From CAZZEX01 sp964653285 (GTDB lineage Bacteria; Chloroflexota; Anaerolineae; B4-G1): a stretch of 30,191 nucleotides of DNA. The DNA lies in NCBI GenBank assembly GCA_964653285.1, contig CAZZEX010000057.1, positions 1 to 30,191 of the forward strand, in the 5' to 3' direction. A program made the translations under genes and the position numbers. Below the pieces are notes generated by a model. The model saw only the letters and a list, made by a program, of their open reading frames with translations, ran no database searches and had not been told where the DNA came from. Positions 9,901 to 16,278 of this stretch are shown one piece after another. Each line of letters opens with the position of its first letter. Positions within the stretch are counted from its first letter, which is position 1.

Positions 9901-10131
9901 AACGATGCGATGCCGCAGGGAGGGGCATATCCTACCTCCTGGTGGGCCGCGGGCGAGGTGGTCAGCGAGACGGTGACGCTGCCGCTGGAGGGAGTGCTGC
10001 CTGGAACGTACCGGCTGGCGGTGGGGCTCTACGACCTGACGGTGACGCGACTGCAAGCCATTGGCCCCGATGGCCGACGACTGCCCGATAATCGTGTGGT
10101 CCTCCCAGAGAGCGTAGAGGCAAAGCCATGA
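6937..10131 (+). CDS. Large YfhO/PTPS-related membrane protein, third of five
   Basis: This polytopic protein of about 1064 residues has the pattern of bacterial membrane proteins annotated '6-pyruvoyl-tetrahydropterin synthase-related' or YfhO-like, which are GT-C glycosyltransferase relatives. The first loop reads GGGDSPFLLQRTHQLL, then FPVRWMPDAAYGLGYPFFSYYSALPYY. About 12 hydrophobic segments lie before residue 620. Three beta modules follow (about residues 645-760, 790-900 and 930-1050), the last with VFVHLFD, PTSWWAAGEVVSETVTL and PGTYRLAVGLYDLT. The start is uncertain: GTG at 6934 and ATG at 6937 are adjacent, neither has a clear ribosome binding site, and the N-terminal 15 or so codons are made of a heptamer repeat (6943-6984). 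Four further repeats are read through inside the gene. The gene begins 3-6 bp after the previous stop and ends with an ATGA overlap. Confidence 0.82.
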   Translation: MRSSQFAVRNSQFAICASLVLVALVAAAPLWGPGMVNTRGGGDSPFLLQRTHQLLVNLRAGIFPVRWMPDAAYGLGYPFFSYYSALPYYLAGLFALAGLDLLTALKLVQTLGFVAAALAMYGWMRGVARSRWAAWLAAVAYTVAPFHLVNVYVRGDSLSEFYAFVFYPLILWALDKISNPRSPIPNPKARCSAQLVWPALAYAGLILTHNISALIFTPFVLLYLAVLWLRRGMSRWSFVICHLSLGLGLLLSAWVWVPTLAEKGVVQTGNLTGGYFDYAYHFRTTDLVQAYLLFDYSTLGGDTPFAMGLSQAVFAILGALALIVRGLRRRLQSRWGFVLLGLLVSTAMITPLSKFLWDHLPLLPMSQFPWRFLSVQAFFAAAATAALVPDQSAARDSQFAIRDSQFAWVALPVAVLLVSSVLLPLRPERLPIGPADVTTERLQLYELFTQNIGTTIGYEWLPQAVVPRPFTSGALIEPGVQPRAIPLDGAPVEGVLVERRSTRQVWQVWGEGGSIAFPLLYWPGWRAQVDGHSVEVWPVEDSGYLALAVPPGEHTVFLRLGHTPVRVAAEMASLAAAMALLAVIVKDQIRRPKPQNPKLKLVIGHWSLVILLSLVILPLLALLPLPRVTFDGENDLTMDFEHMPYLHHNPEGVDFGEVAQLAGYTLSAEELAPGDTLTVALNWTGIEKETYTATVRLVSPAAIRQEVEPLAEATGHLSPEHPVTLSSLRLPEDVPRGVYLLQLHVFGPAREGDAIESLRALTPGGGVCGTLYLRPVRVPCGPSLPPDVSVLAPFGPAIRLHAATVAQPTLDRLAVRLAWSATRPVAANYGISLRLLDADGQRRVSLDTQPGYGFLPTSLWRPGELVTDRYVLDLPEDLTPGEGYHLVVILYQVSTWEAVGQARLGDFALPLETPFEARRPPRAFSLPPLPHLLGVDFGEEMRLAGYGLEQGADALRLTLWWQALQPPQADYTVFVHLFDPTVEGIVAQNDAMPQGGAYPTSWWAAGEVVSETVTLPLEGVLPGTYRLAVGLYDLTVTRLQAIGPDGRRLPDNRVVLPESVEAKP
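6943..6984 (+). repeat. Heptamer tandem repeat [A]RTTCGC, six units, at the start of a gene
   Basis: Six contiguous 7-mers (AGTTCGC, AATTCGC, AGTTCGC, AATTCGC, AATTCGC, AATTTGC) start 3-6 bases after the start codon of the third membrane protein. They encode its N-terminus, just before the first membrane helix. There is no other N-terminal sequence, and a one-unit change would throw the gene out of frame. Confidence 0.92.
7464..7498 (+). repeat. Heptamer tandem repeat AATCCC[C/A], about five units, in coding sequence
   Basis: Units AATCTCA, AATCCCC, GATCCCC, AATCCCA and AATCCCA follow without gaps. This closely resembles cyanobacterial STRR heptamers of the CCCCAAT type. It is translated in frame as ISNPRSPIPNPK in a loop after a membrane helix. 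Confidence 0.88.
7641..7668 (+). repeat. Heptamer tandem repeat TT[G/T]GTCA, four units, in coding sequence
   Basis: TTGGTCA followed by three TTTGTCA. It encodes WSFVICHLS at the start of a hydrophobic segment. Directly downstream, TTGGGATTGGGG at 7669-7680 is the reverse complement of the AATCCC family at 7464-7498, so two repeat families abut here. Confidence 0.9.
8122..8156 (+). repeat. Heptamer tandem repeat [A/G]ATTCGC, five units, in coding sequence
   Basis: GATTCGC, AATTCGC, GATTCGC, GATTCGC, AATTCGC. Same family as 5454-5488 and 6943-6984. It gives RDSQFAIRDSQFA, the same heptapeptide cycle as in the neighbouring protein, between two hydrophobic segments. Confidence 0.92.
8737..8764 (+). 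repeat. Heptamer tandem repeat TTGGTCA, four exact units, in coding sequence
   Basis: Four identical 7-mers in a row, encoding LVIGHWSLVI at the start of the last membrane helix of the third membrane protein. In the opposite orientation the unit would contain TGA stops; every coding copy in this window is in the stop-free orientation. Confidence 0.93.
9088..9111 (+). repeat. Short degenerate octamer repeat [T/G]CACCCTG, three units
   Basis: TCACCTGA, GCACCCTG and TCACCCTG are contiguous and followed by TCATCTCT. Shorter and less regular than the other tracts, so it could be chance, but it has the same period-8 character and also lies in coding sequence. Confidence 0.5.
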
Positions 10132-12548
10132 GCGAGAACGAGCCCGAAGTTTCAGTAAAGCATGCACAACCGCGACCACACCGCTATTGGGCTATAGCAG
10201 CGGCGGTACTGTTGTTATGGGTGATGTTCGCCCAACTGGTAGGTGGGGCCATCCACGACGCCGTCACTGCCGATGAGGACACTCACCTGGCTCATGGCTA
10301 TGCATTCTGGCGGGCCCATCTGGACGGCGACCGTGTAGTGCCTCATCCTCCTATCAGCAGTGTGCTGGCGACGTGGCCTTTGCTGCCGCTTCGGGATCTA
10401 TACCCTTTCTACGATGTCTCCTGGTTACCGCCCTACCTCCTTCCGATACGCGCCTATCATCCGCTATATCGGATCGTTTTTGCTGGCCGGGTTCCGATGA
10501 TCTTGCTTTCGGTATTGATGGCCGCCGTTGCTTTCCGTTGGGCCGCGTCCTGGTATGGCTACTTGGGCGGGCTGTTGACTTTGATGGTCTGCGTACTAGA
10601 TCCCAACGTCCTGGCTCACGGTCGGTTGGTGGGCACCGATGCTGGCCTGCTGGCTCTGGGGTTCATCGCTGCCTACATTGTCACGCGGCTATGGTCTCGC
10701 CCCACCGTGTTCAACCTGATATTGGCTGCTTTCGCTCTAGAGGCTGCGCTGCGGGCCAAACGCACGGCGATCTATCTTATACCTCCGCTGGCGGTTACGT
10801 TCGTAGCCAGCGTCCTGCAGGCTTCCCCCGTGACTTTCCTTCCGACCTGGCTCCGCAAGCGAGTCACAGGATGGCGGGGGATCGCGATGTGGAGTCTGGT
10901 CCTGCTGATCGCGCTGGGCCTGCTGACGACTCTGACAGGCCGCTTGCTGTATTGGGATTGGTCTGTTCAAAGCGAGTCCCTCTCTGCACCAACGGCTGCT
11001 TATTCTCAAGCGGCTAGTCTGACTGGGGGCAAGCGGGAAAGTGGACATCCAGCCTTTTTTATGGGGCAGTATTCCCCCCAAGTCTGGCCGGCTTACTTTC
11101 CGACGGCGTTCGCTATCAAGACGCCGCTACCGACCTTGCTACTGCTCGGTCTGGCCCTGTTCTCCTGTGTGCTCTTACGTCCCCGCTGGTACGAACTGGC
11201 CCTGCTGCTATTCCCCATCACCTTGCTGGCGGCTGTTATGTTGTTCAGCCCGCTCAACATCGGCTACCGGCATATCCTGCCGGTTTTACCTTTCCTGTTT
11301 GTCTTTATTGGACGCCTGGCTTTGGTGCTGGAGCGGCGCTATCTGAAGGTAGTCGTTCTGGTACTGATCGCCTGGCTGCTTGTCTGGTCGATCTGCATCT
11401 ACCCCCATCACCTGGCATTCTTCAACGAACTGATCGGCGGGCCAGGAAACGGCTATAAGTACCTCGTGGACTCGAACCTGGACTGGGGACAGGCGAACAA
11501 GGAACTGGCTACCTACTTGCACCAGCGAGGCATCGAGCGGGTATGGCCGGCCCTGTTCACTGCCATTGATCCGGCCGCCTATGGTATTTGCTATGACCCT
11601 CTGCCCACCCCGTGGGCAGGTGATTGGATCCCTGATTTCCCTCGCTTCAACCCACCGCCCGGTGTCTATGTCATCGGCGCGACCAACCTGCAGGGGGTGT
11701 ACTTTTCACCGGCTGACCGGGATGTGTTTGACTGGTTTCGCCGGCACGAACCCGTGGACCGCATTGGCTATTCTATCTTCGTGTACGAGGTCACTGCTCG
11801 CCTGACAGACCACTACGAATGGGTGGCTGTATGTGGTACCCCTGAGCCTCCCCTCCAGAACGATGAGATTGGCCGTCGGTTCGGCCGGGACGACCTGCGG
11901 ATCGTGTATTTCAACTGTGAGCATAGCTGGGTATATCCCGCGCTGGGAACTTCAGGATGGTATATCCTGCCCCTGCAAGGAGACCGCCTGCCTGCTCTCA
12001 GTGGTGACTACCTCCTCGATGCACCAATCGTCTATGCTGCTCCTAATGCCCCCTCCCCCTACGCAGTTGTGGCATGGGAAGGAGATCGGAGTCCACCCTC
12101 GCTTCTCGACGCCCTATGTGTGCGAGAAGACAGGGTCCTGTTTGGCGACAGTTTGAGGTTTGTTGGCCATCGTGTGGTGGAGCCGGAGGGTGGGCTCGTA
12201 CCCGGCTCGCAGCTCCAGGCCATTGCTGTTGATACCGTATGGGTTGTGGAATCCGGCCCTGTGGAGGCACTAATTTCGATATTTGCCCATCTGTTGACCC
12301 CTGAAGGCACACTTATTACAACGGGCGATGGGCTGGGTGTTCCTGCGGTGCAGTGGCTGCCTGGCGATTGGATCGTCCAGCGTCATTCGATGGCGGCGCC
12401 TCCCCAAATGGACGTTGCACGTTCTCATCTCCGTGTTGGGGTCTATGATTTAGTGACTGGAGTGCGCTGGATTGGTAGGAAGGAGGGTGAAGCGGTGGAG
12501 GACGGTCTCCTGATTGACTCGTGGCAGGTGATTCGAGGCGAAGAGTGA
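10128..12548 (+). CDS. GT39-like glycosyltransferase, fourth of five
   Basis: This 806-residue polytopic protein starts at an ATG overlapping the previous stop. The first periplasmic loop reads AVTADEDTHLAHGYAFWR followed by VPHPPISSVLA, the usual acidic GT39 signature. Hydrophobic segments continue to about residue 430. The next region contains PHHLAFFNELIGGPGNGYKY and LVDSNLDWGQANKEL, which I recognise from bacterial PMT-like proteins that lie near long membrane glycosyltransferases. The C-terminal 130 residues carry the shared module (IFAHLLTPEGTL, VQWLPGDWIVQRH, LRVGVYDLVTGVRW). Unlike its neighbours it contains none of the 7/8-bp repeats. It probably transfers a polyprenyl-phosphate-linked sugar at the outer face of the membrane; substrate is unknown. 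Confidence 0.85.
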   Translation: MSENEPEVSVKHAQPRPHRYWAIAAAVLLLWVMFAQLVGGAIHDAVTADEDTHLAHGYAFWRAHLDGDRVVPHPPISSVLATWPLLPLRDLYPFYDVSWLPPYLLPIRAYHPLYRIVFAGRVPMILLSVLMAAVAFRWAASWYGYLGGLLTLMVCVLDPNVLAHGRLVGTDAGLLALGFIAAYIVTRLWSRPTVFNLILAAFALEAALRAKRTAIYLIPPLAVTFVASVLQASPVTFLPTWLRKRVTGWRGIAMWSLVLLIALGLLTTLTGRLLYWDWSVQSESLSAPTAAYSQAASLTGGKRESGHPAFFMGQYSPQVWPAYFPTAFAIKTPLPTLLLLGLALFSCVLLRPRWYELALLLFPITLLAAVMLFSPLNIGYRHILPVLPFLFVFIGRLALVLERRYLKVVVLVLIAWLLVWSICIYPHHLAFFNELIGGPGNGYKYLVDSNLDWGQANKELATYLHQRGIERVWPALFTAIDPAAYGICYDPLPTPWAGDWIPDFPRFNPPPGVYVIGATNLQGVYFSPADRDVFDWFRRHEPVDRIGYSIFVYEVTARLTDHYEWVAVCGTPEPPLQNDEIGRRFGRDDLRIVYFNCEHSWVYPALGTSGWYILPLQGDRLPALSGDYLLDAPIVYAAPNAPSPYAVVAWEGDRSPPSLLDALCVREDRVLFGDSLRFVGHRVVEPEGGLVPGSQLQAIAVDTVWVVESGPVEALISIFAHLLTPEGTLITTGDGLGVPAVQWLPGDWIVQRHSMAAPPQMDVARSHLRVGVYDLVTGVRWIGRKEGEAVEDGLLIDSWQVIRGEE

Positions 12549-14836
12549 TGGGAAAGCAGAGAGAGGTTCTATTAAGAGTAGCCATTTTGGCCCTGTATCT
12601 GGCCCTGGCGGTGGGATACAACTTCGTCGTCCCTATCTTTGAATCACCCGACGAGGTGGGGCACTTCTTCACTGTCAAGTACATAGCCGACCGCGGCCAG
12701 TTGCCGGTGCCGGAGAAGGGGCTCTCGAAGCAGTACCTCTACGGACAGGAAGGGACCCAGCCGCCCCTTTATTATCTGGGCGGGGCACTGGTACTTTGCC
12801 TCAGTGGAGTGAGCACGGAAGATGCGTGGGGCTACTTGCGTGTCAATCCCCACACCACCTGCGGTTCCCCCCATCTGGTGGGCAATAAGGCCTTTCTGGC
12901 CCACGACCCGGCACGAGAGACTTTCCCCTGGCGAGACTCAATCCTGGCGCTTCACCTTCTGCGCTTCTACTCGACCGCTTTGGGATTGGCGACGGTCATC
13001 GGCGTGTATGCCACAGCCCGGCTCTGTTTCCCTGGCTGGCCGATGGTTGCACCGCTGGCCGCCGCACTGACTGCCCTCAATCCCCAGTATCTCTTCGTCT
13101 CGGCCGGGGTGAACAACGACAACATGGTCGTGCCGCTCTGTGTGTGGAGCCTCTACCTGATGCTCCGCGCTATCCACCGTGGTCTCACTCCTGTCGCCTC
13201 GGTCCTCACCGGCCTCCTCATCGGCCTGGCCGCGCTCACCAAAGTGTCTGGCCTGTTGCTGCTGCCGCTGGCATGCCTGGCGGTCCTGCTCGCTGCCTGG
13301 TTGCAGCACCAGGACAGGCTCAGGGGCCGGTTTCTATCGTTGGTCATTGGTCATTGGTCATTGATCGTTCTGTCGGCGCTGGTCGTTGCTGGCTGGTGGT
13401 ATGCCCGTAACGCGCTCCTCTATGCCGATCCCACGCTCATCGAGCATCACCTGACCATCGTCAGCCGCCGTGACCCCACGCCTCTACCGCTCATCCTGCA
13501 CGAGGTGCCCAGCATCTTCTACTCCTACTGGGGCCGCTTCAGTTGTGACCTGTCACCCGGTGGCTGGTACTACGTTTTCTGGGGCCTGGTGACGCTGGCC
13601 GGGCTAGGAGGGCTCATCGCGGGCTGGCGACGGCTCACGAACCTTCAGCGGATGGAGTTGCTCCTCCTGGCGGTCTGGTTCCCCCTGGTTTTCCTCGGCT
13701 GGTTTCGCTGGAACCTGATTGCCTCCGGCGTGCAGGGACGGCTCCTGTTCCCCGCGACAGTCAGTGTGAGTGTGCTGGTCGGTGGAGGATTGGCAGCCTG
13801 GATGCAACGCCAGGACATACCCAGGGGCCGGCTTTTATCGTTGCTCATTAGTCATTGGTCATTGGTCATTGCTTTGTTGGTTTTGGCCTGGGTAGCGCTG
13901 GTGTTCTGGGTACCACTTGGGCTCATCCGCCCGGCCTACGCTCCGCCGCTCCGCTATCCCGGTGTCGAGGGGCTGGAGATCCCCCACCGAATTGACGGTG
14001 TCTTCGGCGACCGCATCGCGTCGTTGGGGTATGACCTGCGGCCCGCCAACCTGGAGGCAGGCCAGACGCTGGAGGTGACGCTTTTCCTCTCGGCGTTACG
14101 GCCCTTGACGGACACGTACTCGATGGGGCTGTGGCTCGTCTCGGCCATCCCCGGTGACACGACGCGCCTGGCTGGCCTGGACACCTGGCCCGGTGACGGC
14201 AACTATCCCACCCTCGCCTGGCAGCCAGGGGAAGTCATCGTGGATACCTACCGGCTCACCATCCCAGACAGGGTGGTCCGTGCCCAGGCGTGGATGGTGC
14301 AGGTGAACTTCTATCACATAGGGGAGGGGGAGTGGTTCCCCGTAGTCCAGAATGGGCAGGCGATGGGAGACCGGGCGATCTTGGAGTGGGTGCGGGTGGG
14401 TGCGTCGAAGCCATCGGAGATGCCACCACAGGCGCGGCTGGAGCAGCCCTCCGTCTTCGGCGAGGCTGTTGTACTGCCGGGAGCGCAGATCACGCCGGAA
14501 GAGCATGGCCTGCAGGTAACGCTGTGGTGGGAGGCACTGGCCCCGCTGGAAAGAGACTACACCGTCTTCGTGCACCTGGTGGACGGAGAAGGGCGGCTGG
14601 TCGGCACCGGTGACGGGCCGCCGCTGGAGGGAGGCTTCCCAACCCGGATGTGGCGCTCCGGCGATAGCGTGACCGACGAGCACATCATCCCCTTCCCGCC
14701 CGACCTGCCTTCCGGTGTCCACACTATCCAGGTGGGCTGGTATGATCCGGCTACCGGTGCGCGGTTGCCGGCGGTGCGAGAGGAGAAGCGGCTCCCGCAG
14801 GACGCGGTGGTCGTCGGCACCTGGTCTCAGCCGTGA
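12548..14836 (+). CDS. GT-C family membrane glycosyltransferase, fifth of five
   Basis: This 762-residue polytopic protein starts at the ATG that shares one base with the previous TGA (TGATG). The frame is open upstream to 12521, but a start there would lie inside the preceding gene. The first loop has FESPDEVGHFFTVKYIADRG and QEGTQPPLYYLGG, an acidic loop plus a Pro-Pro-Leu-Tyr motif of ArnT/GT39-like enzymes. The C-terminus has two beta modules (about residues 480-610 and 635-755), the second with VFVHLVDGEGRLVGTGDGPP, PTRMWRSGDSVTDEHII and PSGVHTIQVGWYDPATGAR. Two near-identical 69-bp segments containing heptamer repeats lie inside the coding sequence, 501 bp apart and in the same frame. 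No obvious terminator follows before the next promoter region. Confidence 0.85.
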   Translation: MGKQREVLLRVAILALYLALAVGYNFVVPIFESPDEVGHFFTVKYIADRGQLPVPEKGLSKQYLYGQEGTQPPLYYLGGALVLCLSGVSTEDAWGYLRVNPHTTCGSPHLVGNKAFLAHDPARETFPWRDSILALHLLRFYSTALGLATVIGVYATARLCFPGWPMVAPLAAALTALNPQYLFVSAGVNNDNMVVPLCVWSLYLMLRAIHRGLTPVASVLTGLLIGLAALTKVSGLLLLPLACLAVLLAAWLQHQDRLRGRFLSLVIGHWSLIVLSALVVAGWWYARNALLYADPTLIEHHLTIVSRRDPTPLPLILHEVPSIFYSYWGRFSCDLSPGGWYYVFWGLVTLAGLGGLIAGWRRLTNLQRMELLLLAVWFPLVFLGWFRWNLIASGVQGRLLFPATVSVSVLVGGGLAAWMQRQDIPRGRLLSLLISHWSLVIALLVLAWVALVFWVPLGLIRPAYAPPLRYPGVEGLEIPHRIDGVFGDRIASLGYDLRPANLEAGQTLEVTLFLSALRPLTDTYSMGLWLVSAIPGDTTRLAGLDTWPGDGNYPTLAWQPGEVIVDTYRLTIPDRVVRAQAWMVQVNFYHIGEGEWFPVVQNGQAMGDRAILEWVRVGASKPSEMPPQARLEQPSVFGEAVVLPGAQITPEEHGLQVTLWWEALAPLERDYTVFVHLVDGEGRLVGTGDGPPLEGGFPTRMWRSGDSVTDEHIIPFPPDLPSGVHTIQVGWYDPATGARLPAVREEKRLPQDAVVVGTWSQP
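13295..13363 (+). repeat. 69-bp dispersed repeat, copy 1, ending in TTGGTCA heptamers
   Basis: Matches 13796-13864 at 59 of 69 positions without gaps. It contains a CCAGGACA box, a CAGGGGCCGG box, TATCGTTG and then the heptamers TTGGTCA at 13340-13360, with a degenerate unit TTGATCG after it. In frame it reads WLQHQDRLRGRFLSLVIGHW, a charged loop entering a membrane helix. Confidence 0.88.
13796..13864 (+). repeat. 69-bp dispersed repeat, copy 2, ending in TTGGTCA heptamers
   Basis: Second copy of the 13295-13363 segment in the same gene and same frame. Its heptamers are TTGCTCA, TTAGTCA, TTGGTCA, TTGGTCA (13841-13868). In frame it reads WMQRQDIPRGRLLSLLISHW. Similarity extends upstream of the heptamers, so a longer unit was copied, or the two loops arose by internal duplication. 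Confidence 0.88.
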
Positions 14837-14922
14837 GCGGGGTTTGTATACGTGCGTGAGACCGCAGCCACCATGACCCCATCCCCTGACATGACCTTTG
14901 TCACTTCCTGAGGGTGTACTTT

Positions 14923-14940
14923 GGCACTTGAGGCACTTGC
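14923..14940 (+). promoter_or_regulatory. Tandem 9-bp direct repeat GGCACTTG[A/C] upstream of the HdrBC-type gene
   Basis: GGCACTTGA (14923-14931) is followed directly by GGCACTTGC (14932-14940). The second copy overlaps the proposed -35 box at 14937. Head-to-tail repeats at a promoter often bind an activator or repressor; no regulator gene is adjacent to test this against. Confidence 0.4.
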
Positions 14941-14964
14941 ATTATCTGCTAAAATGAGTATACT
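14937..14964 (+). promoter_or_regulatory. Sigma70-like promoter upstream of the HdrBC-type gene
   Basis: TTGCAT (14937-14942) and TATACT (14959-14964) with a 16-bp spacer. An alternative reading is TTGAGG (14928-14933) with TAAAAT (14950-14955), also 16 bp apart. The 209-bp gap between the glycosyltransferase operon and the HdrBC-type gene is otherwise noncoding, so a promoter is expected here. Confidence 0.5.
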
Positions 14965-14970
14965 ATAACG

Positions 14971-14989
14971 CGTGCCCAGTATGGGCACG
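14971..14989 (+). promoter_or_regulatory. Inverted repeat CGTGCCC-N5-GGGCACG at the predicted transcript start
   Basis: A perfect 7-bp inverted repeat with a 5-base centre (AGTAT) lies 7 bp after the TATACT box. The position just at or after +1 fits an operator or a 5' mRNA hairpin. It has no T-run, so it is not a terminator. It is about 57 bp before the start codon. Confidence 0.45.
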
Positions 14990-15045
14990 TAGTGATGTTT
15001 GGTACTCCCTTGCTCAGATTTATATCATTCTGGAGGAAGATGCCA

Positions 15046-16233
15046 ATGGGCACAGAAGTTCTCGACCTGACGACTCTCGATCGCACGCTGGCCAGACAGG
15101 TGACGCCGGAGTGGGAAAAACTACTCTCCTGCATCCAATGCGGCACCTGTAGTGCTTCATGCCCCACTGCCTTCGCGATGGACTACACTCCCCGCCAACT
15201 GTGGCAAATGGTGCGATTGGGAATGAAGGAGGATGTCCTGTCCAGCCGCACCTTCTGGCTTTGTACCACCTGCAAATCATGTCAGGTGCGTTGTCCGCGA
15301 GGTATCCCGATCACGGATACGATGATCGCTCTCAAGGAATACGCCACGCGGGTGGACGTCAACGTCCCTGAGGGGATGAAGATGTTCGGAGAGACGATTA
15401 CCACCGGTCACAATATTTCCGGCGACGATAACAAGAGCCGCCAGATTTGGAGCCAGAACCTCGCCCACATTCCGCGTGGCGTCAAGCCCCGCCGCAGGAA
15501 GGCCGAGGTTCTTTACTTTATCGGCTGCGTCAGTTCCTTCTACCCCCGCGTCTACGGTATCCCGCAGGCGTTCGTGCAGATTATGGAGCGGGCCGATGTG
15601 GAGTTCACTACGCTGGGCGGCGACGAGTGGTGCTGTGGTTATCCCCTCCACATCGCGGGGATGGGCGACCGCATGGCGAAGTTGGCCCAACACAACGTCC
15701 AGAAGGCGCGGGCCGTGGGTGCCAAAAAGATCGTCTTCACCTGCCCTTCTTGCTATTACGCCTGGACACACCTCTACCCCGAGGTCGTGGACACCTCCGG
15801 CATCCAGTTGCAGCACGCCACGGAGTTCCTGGCCGAACTGCTCGCCGGCGACGGGCTCGCGCTGGGGCCGGTGGAGGAGGTGGTCACCTACCACGACCCC
15901 TGCGACCTGGGGCGCAAGAGCGGGGTCTACGACGCGCCGCGCGAGGTGATAGCCCGCATCCCGGGGCTGGAGTTCCGCGAGATGTCTGCCAACCGCGAGA
16001 ACTCTCTCTGCTGTGGCGGTGGCGGCGACGTCGAAGTGGCCGATCGCACCGTTCCGGCTGGTGTCGCGGCGCAGCGACTGGCGCAGGTGCAGGCTACCGG
16101 CGCGAAGTACGTCCTCTCTGCCTGCCAGCAGTGCAAGCGCACGCTGCAGGAGGGCGCACGTCAGAACAAGATCCGCGTGCGGGCGATGGACCTCACTGAA
16201 TTGGTGTGGAAGTCCATGCAGGCCGCCGCCTGA
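15046..16233 (+). CDS. Fused HdrC-HdrB (HdrD-like) iron-sulfur protein
   Basis: This 395-residue soluble protein has two canonical [4Fe-4S] motifs at C29/32/35/39 (CIQCGTCSASCP) and C73/76/79/83 (CTTCKSCQVRCP), as in HdrC. Two CCG domains of the HdrB/HdrD/GlpC type follow: GCVSSFYPR with EWCCGYPLH, then YHDPCDLGR, SLCCGGGGDVEVAD and ACQQCKRTL. CCG domains hold the non-cubane clusters that carry out disulfide reduction in heterodisulfide reductase. Start choice: GGAGGA at 15032-15037 lies 8 nt before ATG 15046 but only 2 nt before ATG 15040 and after the ATG at 14992, so 15046 is preferred. The gene heads the PHP/ATPase cassette and is most likely the electron-accepting HdrBC part of the complex encoded from 21487. 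It could also be a GlpC/LldE-like subunit, but the paired HdrA halves favour Hdr. Confidence 0.88.
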   Translation: MGTEVLDLTTLDRTLARQVTPEWEKLLSCIQCGTCSASCPTAFAMDYTPRQLWQMVRLGMKEDVLSSRTFWLCTTCKSCQVRCPRGIPITDTMIALKEYATRVDVNVPEGMKMFGETITTGHNISGDDNKSRQIWSQNLAHIPRGVKPRRRKAEVLYFIGCVSSFYPRVYGIPQAFVQIMERADVEFTTLGGDEWCCGYPLHIAGMGDRMAKLAQHNVQKARAVGAKKIVFTCPSCYYAWTHLYPEVVDTSGIQLQHATEFLAELLAGDGLALGPVEEVVTYHDPCDLGRKSGVYDAPREVIARIPGLEFREMSANRENSLCCGGGGDVEVADRTVPAGVAAQRLAQVQATGAKYVLSACQQCKRTLQEGARQNKIRVRAMDLTELVWKSMQAAA

Positions 16234-16239
16234 AATGGA

Positions 16240-16270
16240 GAAACCAGGTTTTTCCGAAAAACCTGGTTTC
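16240..16270 (+). repeat. Perfect 14-bp palindrome with 3-base loop
   Basis: GAAACCAGGTTTTT (16240-16253) pairs completely with AAAAACCTGGTTTC (16257-16270) around CCG. It lies between the HdrBC-type stop (16233) and the PHP start (16279). There is no T-run after the stem. It may be an mRNA-stabilising intercistronic hairpin or a dispersed palindromic element. Confidence 0.85.
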
Positions 16271-16278
16271 TGTCTGCC

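Noticed and set aside
16240..16270. Palindrome as a Rho-independent terminator
   Set aside because: No T-run follows the stem (next bases TGTCTGCC), and the PHP gene starts 9 bp later, apparently in the same operon.
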